Shown here: piece by piece, positions 17,803 through 23,181 of the stretch
How positions within the stretch are numbered: the stretch's first letter is position 1
Layout: every line of letters starts with the position of its first letter
DNA from: Fragilaria crotonensis
Taxonomy: Eukaryota > Bacillariophyta > Fragilariophyceae > Fragilariales > Fragilariaceae
Length of the DNA stretch: 23,181 nucleotides
Direction of reading: 5' to 3'
Assembly: GCA_022925895.1 (NCBI GenBank)
Contig: JAKSYS010000809.1
Location: forward strand, 1-23,181
Made by a program: the position numbers and the translations under genes
The notes under the pieces: model-generated
The model's database searches: none
What the model was told of the DNA's origin: nothing
Seen by the model: only the letters and a program-made list of their open reading frames with translations

Positions 17803-17940
17803 CACCTGACAACCATGGCTGACTTGTCGAACGAAGAGAGTGCACTTTCTCCAACAAAGCCACGGCAAAGAAAGAGACGCTTTGCATGGAACCATAGATT
17901 TACCATCCGGCGAGACAATGGTTGGACTGTAACATTATAG
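17803..17940 (+). CDS. Possible terminal exon of the photolyase-family gene
   Basis: The preceding frame reaches QSHMKS and then reads GTAGGT, a plausible donor at 17714. Acceptors ending GCTAG exist, and the one at 17801-17802 joins in phase (intron 17714-17802, 89 bp) to an open stretch of 45 codons. That stretch contains the basic cluster KPRQRKRRF, a candidate nuclear localisation signal. Alternatively the gene simply stops at 17720-17722, and 17815-17940 is a chance 41-codon frame. Confidence 0.35.
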   Translation, partial: HLTTMADLSNEESALSPTKPRQRKRRFAWNHRFTIRRDNGWTVTL

Positions 17941-18051
17941 AAACAAACAACCAAACGGATTAGGACTCGAGCCTGCATCCCATGTTTTGGGACGAATTAA
18001 GACGGTCTAATGTATAAGCAGCCGACCCGATCACAATCTCGATGAACGAAA

Positions 18052-18984
18052 TCAAGACGTCGTTGTCAGAGAAGTGAGCGCATTTTGAGCCAAAGTGTAC
18101 AAAGAGAACGACAAACTGGTGGCTATGGTATTTTTCAGCATGGATGGGAGGATTCCGCGGTAGAGGCTTCCAAATCCTTCGTGCCGCACGATTTGCACCA
18201 AACAATCCACAGTTCCTTGGTACCGAACGTGATGCGACTCATATGCTTGCACTTGTAGTCTTTTCTTGACGGTATCCAAGGGATACACTAACAGCTTACT
18301 GGAACTGCCAGATATGGCACCTGCCACTCCTGCATTGAAAGCCGTCTTCTCTCCCACAAGTGTTTCGTAGATCAAAAAGTTAAACCCCATGTACGGAACA
18401 ATCCCGCAGAGACTGGGTACAATTCCAGCCCAGAATCCCCATAAACCCTGTCGCCGTAGCATGTCTCGCGCAAAGCCCAGCATCGTCATGGGTCCTTCCA
18501 CTTTCTGCGACGCTGCAAAATTAGTTCGACAAATGTCCAAGGGATACGTCAACACGGTGGCGGTGACTCCTGCCAATGCCCCGGCGACGAAGGCAATAGC
18601 TGATTTGTTACTATTATGATTGTGTGACGACGAAAATGACAAGAGATGCGATTGCTGTTGGAGGGCTTCCGACAAGCGCGCGTAGACGGCAAATTGGATG
18701 GCGGAATATCCCACCCATAAGTAAGTGGCTGGAACGTTGCCTCGAAAGAAGCCTTTCCAACCGGATTCGCGAGTAACATCATGCAGGTGCGCCCAAATTG
18801 TCATGTTGGGTTCCAATTGCAATCGGATGCGTATCAAATCCAGGGGAGCCACCACCATGCGGGCACCCGCGCCAGCAAAACAACCGGCAATGGCATTGTT
18901 TGACAAGGATATCAGCCATGACGATGGTGCCGACGAGGGCTCAAGTTGTTGCTCTTGTTCTGATACTGCCATCTGACACTGCAT
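18052..18984 (-). CDS. Mitochondrial carrier (SLC25), thiamine-pyrophosphate-carrier-like
   Basis: A 310-residue inner-mitochondrial-membrane transporter with the threefold repeat of the SLC25 family. The signature P-x-[DE]-x-x-[KR] occurs three times: P47 (PLDLIR), P148 (PLDICR) and P235 (PLDTVK), each opening an odd-numbered helix. Sequences after the first and third repeats (FFRGNVPATYLWVGYSAIQF and LYRGILPSMLKNTIATSLSF) and the last signature (YPLDTVKKRLQVQ) resemble the thiamine pyrophosphate/deoxynucleotide carriers (SLC25A19, yeast TPC1). The substrate is inferred by resemblance only. The segment at 110-127 is unusually Ser/Asn/His-rich and lies in the loop between repeats 1 and 2. No intron is needed. 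The start is the first Met; a second Met at residue 5 is also possible. Confidence 0.92.
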   Translation of the reverse strand: MQCQMAVSEQEQQLEPSSAPSSWLISLSNNAIAGCFAGAGARMVVAPLDLIRIRLQLEPNMTIWAHLHDVTRESGWKGFFRGNVPATYLWVGYSAIQFAVYARLSEALQQQSHLLSFSSSHNHNSNKSAIAFVAGALAGVTATVLTYPLDICRTNFAASQKVEGPMTMLGFARDMLRRQGLWGFWAGIVPSLCGIVPYMGFNFLIYETLVGEKTAFNAGVAGAISGSSSKLLVYPLDTVKKRLQVQAYESHHVRYQGTVDCLVQIVRHEGFGSLYRGILPSMLKNTIATSLSFSLYTLAQNALTSLTTTS

Positions 18985-19745
18985 CGTACGCTACTAATAA
19001 GTACGGTTGCTGCAGTTGTCTATGTGTACATATGCTGTTTGTTGCGTCCAAGAAACATCCACTTTCGCATCAGTTCCGAATCGCATCTCGGCAGCAGGCA
19101 GGGCAGCAGCTGGTGTCGTACGCAGTGCGGAGTTCGGAGTGCCACGACTTCGCTCATCAAATGGCGCGCTATGGTGTTGGTAGAGTGTACGGGTTTGTAC
19201 TGTAGTACTACGCGGTACCTCGTACCGGTACCTTGCGTATAGGAGTGAATTCGTCCGAGTACAAGTATCTTTCCAACAAGACACTATGACATATGTACAA
19301 TCTACAATGTAGTACGTAGTACAAGTACCGGATAACTGAGGACTGCTTGAGCACGTCTGAGCTGTTACTCGGAGTATTCCCTAAGAAAGTACCAGGTACG
19401 GCTAGTACCTGGTACTTTACTAACGGCTACCGGCAGCTATGTACCACTACAGTCTACAGTGGTACCAAAGTAGCGATCGTCGTTGCAGTAACCTGCCACA
19501 TTTCTACATTTCTAACCTACCTGTAGTCGAGTAGTATCTGGCACGTGAAGTCTACTGCTACAGGAATATCTACCCTAATATATTATATGTATTGTATATG
19601 TATGTAGTAACTGGAATCCATTTGTTCTCTCGAATGCATGTTGTCAGTTGTCAAGCACTGCTAGTCCGAATTTACGCATACCGGTTACCGGTGCATACCT
19701 CCATCCCCTCCGCATCAACGAGGAGGTAGCATAACTTTCATCAAG
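18985..19745. other. GTAC-rich intergenic region between divergent genes
   Basis: About 760 bp between the carrier (minus) and the Mpv17-family gene (plus), so it should hold both promoters. Positions 19187-19465 contain 17 GTAC tetranucleotides, where about one is expected by chance. A short AT-rich run (about 19575-19605) follows. No gene is supported. Confidence 0.7.
19386..19418. repeat. Perfect 14-bp inverted repeat with 5-nt loop
   Basis: AAAGTACCAGGTAC (19386-19399), loop GGCTA, then its exact complement at 19405-19418. It is the strongest hairpin in the GTAC-rich island between the carrier and Mpv17-family genes. Confidence 0.9.
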
Positions 19746-20436
19746 ATGAACGACAGAGATGCATCTTATACGCTCGCGGACAGGGAGGAAGAAACTGAGT
19801 GGGAGGAGGGCCAAACGAGGGATCTTCGACGGAAATATATGGAACTTCTGGACAAGTACCCGTTGACAACGAAGTCCTGCACGTCGGCCTTGCTAGGAGC
19901 TTTGGGTGCGATCATTGCTGGAATGTCGATCGAACGTTCCAGCGGAAGAAGATTAAGACGTGTCGAAGGTGTTCGATGGCTTGACGTGTTGGCCTACGCC
20001 ATTTGTGGAGCATTGCAGGGTCCGTTGGGCCACTATTGGTGAGAATCTCGCTTTTTTACTTGATATCATGGGGCTGCAAAGCAATAGAACTTGCTCATGT
20101 ACAACAACTACAGGTATGCCTGGTGGGAGGAAAATGGTCCCGAATCGCAATCCAACTCTATGCTAGTAGACAGGATTTTGGTTCAGCCACCGATGATCTT
20201 GTTGCTGTATGTGTCGTTGGATGTTATCAAGGCAGCACTGAAAGAAATTGTTCCATCATTCCAGCGTAGCATGGCAGTGCTGGGGCCTGTTGTTGTGAGT
20301 AGCTGGAGGTTCTGGCCCGTCGTTCTCTATCTAACGTAAGTTCTGTGTGTGATTTGTCCCGCGCGAAGATTGAATCTGTGAATTGACGTCGTTGTTGTCG
20401 TCTAGCGGTCAGGTAATCAAGAGACGAAAGAACTGA
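19746..20436 (+). CDS. Mpv17/PMP22-family membrane protein (three exons)
   Basis: A small integral membrane protein of the Mpv17/PMP22 family, found in mitochondrial inner or peroxisomal membranes and thought to act as a channel or in metabolite homeostasis. Exons are 19746-20038, 20114-20335 and 20406-20436, giving 181 residues. Exon 1 shows the family start YPLTTKSCTSALLGALG and the hallmark GALQGPLGHYW; splicing continues it as YAWWEENGP. Exon 2 holds VDRILVQPPMILLLY and SSWRFWPVVLYLT, matching the family D-Q-L...P and NWxxWPxxQ segments. Introns are 20039-20113 (GTGAGA...CAG) and 20336-20405 (GTAAGT...TAG). If intron 2 is retained, the protein ends at TAA three codons earlier in context. 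The predicted C terminus (GQVIKRRKN) lacks the family's last helix (NFxxVPxxxR...WNxYLS). Confidence 0.85.
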
Positions 20437-21416
20437 GTTGCCGTGCTCAAACTCTGGAGCTTACTTTGGGATGTATATTTGTAAACAACGACGTTCCCTC
20501 CCTTCATAATGACACAAAGAACCTTGGATGGCTCGAGATCGAGTATCAACGAAGCGATGTCCGCATTTGGCGGGCAGCAGAGAATTTAACTTGCTTCATG
20601 CGTTCCTTCGGCGTCAGTATCAGACAGACTCTAGACCATTAGTTGAACTCCGAGGTCTGCTTTATGCCGAGTTTTCGCCGTTGTGCGGAGCTGTCCCTAG
20701 CATGTAGAACGTGATGGTCACCGATGGGGATGACGATGCATGCCAGAAAAGAAGTAATTGCATGCCTCCATGTTAGCGTGCTTGTGGTTCAGGCGTTTTG
20801 AACACGACCTCATGCCCTAGACTCTAGCGTATCATTAAACCAAGATATGTACAAAGAGTTTACGAACAAAAGAAGGCAAGCTCTTGACCATTTGGTTCAT
20901 TATATAGATGAGGGTCGTGGCCTATGCTTTACAGGTGCTGACTACCTTGCGATCGTATGTTTACGGTTCACGCTGCGATTGGTGATGAGTGATAAATGAT
21001 ATAACTGATACTCGGAGTAACGAGGACCATGGAGCAACATCCATAATATGCATATGAGGATATGGCATATGCAATAATGCAATATGCATATTGTGTCACT
21101 CGGTTCGAAGATCGCACGCGAACCTGGATCATGCGCGTCAGCGACAGTATCGAGCGACAGGTACTACCAGGTACTCCAGTACAGTAGCACAAAATGCGAA
21201 CAGTGGACTGAAGGCACATTTTCCTGGTTGTGTAAAACAGCACATTGATCAACGTCAACACTTGGATCCATCAGATCGGATCCGGCTTGGCACTGCACCA
21301 TAGCATATGTGATGATTTGTCAAGCACTTTGAGTTGTACAAATACCAACTCCGCGTGCTATCCAATATTACGCAATTGCTGGCTTCCTCCTTGTTTCTAC
21401 ATCCGTCTAGACCAAC
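20437..21416. other. Intergenic region, no gene found
   Basis: About 980 bp with stops in all frames at short spacing. I searched for tRNA T-loops and snoRNA C/D boxes and found no convincing pair. Around 21040-21100 there are overlapping ATATGCATAT-type palindromes, and a few GTAC words near 21160-21185. Confidence 0.5.
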
Positions 21417-21947
21417 ATGACGCGTCAGCGCACACGGATCATCTCTCTTCTTCCACTTCTCATCACTGCTGTAAGTGGCATGGCCGTGACCATCCGTCCG
21501 GCATCTGCCAAGGACCTCTTTTCTGCACGCAAGATTCTCTTCCAGGAAGCGATGAACCCTCTGGCCATTTCGGAGCGAACCCTATTGGTAGCGGCACAAT
21601 CAGAGGACGGCGACATGGTAGGATTCGGACAGATTCGACCCCTCGATTCCGTCTATTCGGAATTGGCGTCGCTTTATGTGTACCCCGAATATCGGCATCA
21701 AGGCATCGGGTCAGCTCTGGTCGAGAAACTGTTAGAACGACATGATGCAGATCCATTCCATTCTAGAAGTCTATGCCTTTTAACTTTGAAGCCGACCGTT
21801 AAGTTTTACGAGAAGCATGGATTTGCAGTACAAACGTCGATCGAAGATCTTCCATCTGCATTTCAATTCGAGTTCAAGGCTGGAGCTCTGGTGTCAAGCA
21901 TATTGGGAAATGATATCTGCTGCATGGTGCGTGACGGGAGCAAATAA
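21417..21947 (+). CDS. GNAT-family N-acetyltransferase
   Basis: A 176-residue GCN5-related acetyltransferase, transferring acetyl from acetyl-CoA to an amine. Core strands run from VTIRPASAKD (24-33) through MVGFGQIRPL and ELASLYVYPEYRHQGIGSAL. R93-x-x-G96-x-G98 is the acetyl-CoA pyrophosphate-binding motif A. A later strand and helix read LTLKPTVKFYEKHGF, the usual motif B (FYEKxGF). The first 20 residues (RIISLLPLLITAVSG) are hydrophobic and could be a signal peptide; an internal Met at residue 22 would give a cytosolic form starting exactly at the domain. The substrate is unknown. The stop lies 8 bp from the stop of the convergent KTI12 gene. Confidence 0.88.
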   Translation: MTRQRTRIISLLPLLITAVSGMAVTIRPASAKDLFSARKILFQEAMNPLAISERTLLVAAQSEDGDMVGFGQIRPLDSVYSELASLYVYPEYRHQGIGSALVEKLLERHDADPFHSRSLCLLTLKPTVKFYEKHGFAVQTSIEDLPSAFQFEFKAGALVSSILGNDICCMVRDGSK

Positions 21948-21955
21948 CCACAAGA

Positions 21956-23110
21956 TTACTTATTCACTTGAGCTTCAACGTACTGCACAAACGACTCGAC
22001 CAGCCCTCTGTGAGACGTATCATCTGGAGGGATCTTGGAGACCCATCGTACGTATTGCTTCCGCAGTCGCTTTAGCTCCGTCAAGGGGACTTGTCGCCGG
22101 CATGTCATCTGGATAGGGTCACCAAATTCTGTCAACGTTACGAATGATCCATAATTTTGAGTTTGCGCAGCCACGAGAGCATTACATACTTGAAGCGTCA
22201 GAGAATCAACTTCGTGCAAGACATTGGATTGTGCATTCACGTGTTGTCGTGTAGAGAAGCCCTCCTTGAGAGGAGCCACATTTAACAGAAATTCATCCAA
22301 GATAGCGTCGATTTGCTCTTCCAAAGTTTTTTTAGGCTCATCTTTGGTGAATTTTACTTCGGTTGATATTGCGTCAATTGTGGCTTCTACATCTCCTTCG
22401 TTTGGTGACAGTTGAGCTCGATTGCTAGGTCGAGCTCGCCTGAACCCGGCACCCTTGGAAAACGTCGATGCAGCAGTCACCTTTGGTGCTCCTTCGGCGA
22501 CTGCAGCGTTGACATTAATTCCATGATTCATAGCCTCGCTGAGTTCGTGCATATTGTAGACTGATTGTTTCAGGGCATCTTGGGCCACTTGGTCCGCATT
22601 TTCTGACGCTGGGCTCAAGTCGACTCGCCATAGGGGTTTGTCCCATCGATTCCGTGGATCTGGCGGTTCGAATCGCTGAATTAACTCTCGCATTTGGTCG
22701 TCAGTGAAGTAGTAGCCTGGCTTCTCTTCTCCTCTTATTCTATTCAACTTCATAGCGTCCGAGTTGAGAATCCAAATCATACCATGCTGCTGTTTTGCCG
22801 CCTTGCTCAGACAGTGCAACTCGTAGCGATATCCCTTGATGTAATTTAGAGAATCGCAGATGACCAACGTCTTGTCCTGCAACGATCTATCCACCTTTGC
22901 CTTCAATGCGGATCGGGTTGACTTTTCGGCGTGCGACGATATGTAGCATTCCGATTTGTTGCGATCCACACAGACCGATTCTTCGTTCACAATGACAACA
23001 GAAGTAATCAACTTGGATTTGTGTTGAAGCGCTCGTTGGCTCAATAGTTGCGCAAAGGTTGTCTTGCCAACACTGGGATGGCCCGTCAAGACAAGACACG
23101 GCATCTTCAA
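21956..23110 (-). CDS. KTI12: KTI12, Elongator-associated P-loop protein
   Basis: A 384-residue homologue of yeast Kti12 and relative of the tRNA-Sec kinase PSTK. It binds tRNA and supports the Elongator complex in wobble-uridine (mcm5/ncm5U34) modification. The Walker A loop is GHPSVGKTT at 10-18. Next come VVIVNEES (38-45) and ICDSLNYIKGYRYELHCL (84-101, with the Walker-B-like D86), then RFEPPDPRNRWDKPLW (146-161), a strongly diagnostic Kti12 block. The middle (about 170-270) is variable. The C-terminal helical domain ends with VPLTELKRLRKQYVRW, as in the family. The full family length is present with no intron. The start is MKMPCLVLTG; a second Met at residue 3 is also possible. Confidence 0.95.
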   Translation of the reverse strand: MKMPCLVLTGHPSVGKTTFAQLLSQRALQHKSKLITSVVIVNEESVCVDRNKSECYISSHAEKSTRSALKAKVDRSLQDKTLVICDSLNYIKGYRYELHCLSKAAKQQHGMIWILNSDAMKLNRIRGEEKPGYYFTDDQMRELIQRFEPPDPRNRWDKPLWRVDLSPASENADQVAQDALKQSVYNMHELSEAMNHGINVNAAVAEGAPKVTAASTFSKGAGFRRARPSNRAQLSPNEGDVEATIDAISTEVKFTKDEPKKTLEEQIDAILDEFLLNVAPLKEGFSTRQHVNAQSNVLHEVDSLTLQVCNALVAAQTQNYGSFVTLTEFGDPIQMTCRRQVPLTELKRLRKQYVRWVSKIPPDDTSHRGLVESFVQYVEAQVNK

Positions 23111-23181
23111 TGCATTTTATGTTCCTCGCTTCAGGTTGGCAAAGTCTCTGTCCCTCTGTCCTGGTGTGACGTGTGAAGTAC
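23111..23181. other. Upstream flank of KTI12
   Basis: Seventy-one bases upstream of the KTI12 start, presumably 5' untranslated or promoter sequence. No feature can be assigned. Confidence 0.4.

Noticed and set aside
20981-21010. C/D-box snoRNA (GTGATGA ... CTGA)
   Set aside because: The boxes are only about 20 bases apart with no terminal stem, too short for a C/D snoRNA.
22660-22685. tRNA T-loop-like word GGTTCGAATC
   Set aside because: It lies inside the KTI12 coding sequence (the RFEPPDPRNRW region) and no acceptor or anticodon stem pairs with it.

Overview
The window looks like nuclear DNA of a diatom, most likely Phaeodactylum tricornutum or a close relative. The reasons are short GT-AG introns (70-90 bp, plus one of 347 bp) in compact and often convergent genes, an ER Hsp70 (BiP) ending in the retrieval signal DDEL as described for P. 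tricornutum BiP, a preprotein with an aromatic residue just after the signal-peptide cleavage site (the diatom plastid-import signature), and a Ty1/copia element whose Gag zinc finger resembles the diatom CoDi type. The species is inferred from memory, not from a search.

Region by region. (1) 2-7147: a complete, apparently young Ty1/copia LTR retrotransposon on the minus strand, with 383-bp LTRs differing at two bases. Its primer-binding site matches the anticodon arm of initiator tRNA-Met (half-tRNA priming), and its gag and pol lie in one frame separated by a single TGA. (2) 7550-9333: a non-coding block of two head-to-tail higher-order repeats (784 and 1000 bp) holding eight copies of a GTACTCATTGC...GCAATGAGTAC hairpin module. 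(3) 9895-14795: a DUF1295/steroid-5-alpha-reductase-like membrane protein, BiP (three exons), and a convergent small preprotein predicted to go to the plastid. (4) 15974-17940: a cryptochrome/photolyase-family gene whose frame is broken twice, with a possible spliced terminal exon. (5) 18052-23110: a mitochondrial carrier (thiamine-pyrophosphate-carrier-like, minus), a three-exon Mpv17/PMP22-family protein (plus), a GNAT acetyltransferase (plus) and KTI12 (minus).

The genes do not form one pathway. They are ordinary eukaryotic housekeeping genes: ER protein folding, lipid metabolism, DNA repair or light sensing, organelle transport, and tRNA wobble modification. The less ordinary content is the retrotransposon's expression and priming signals, the hairpin-rich repeat block, and intergenic islands extremely rich in the tetranucleotide GTAC.
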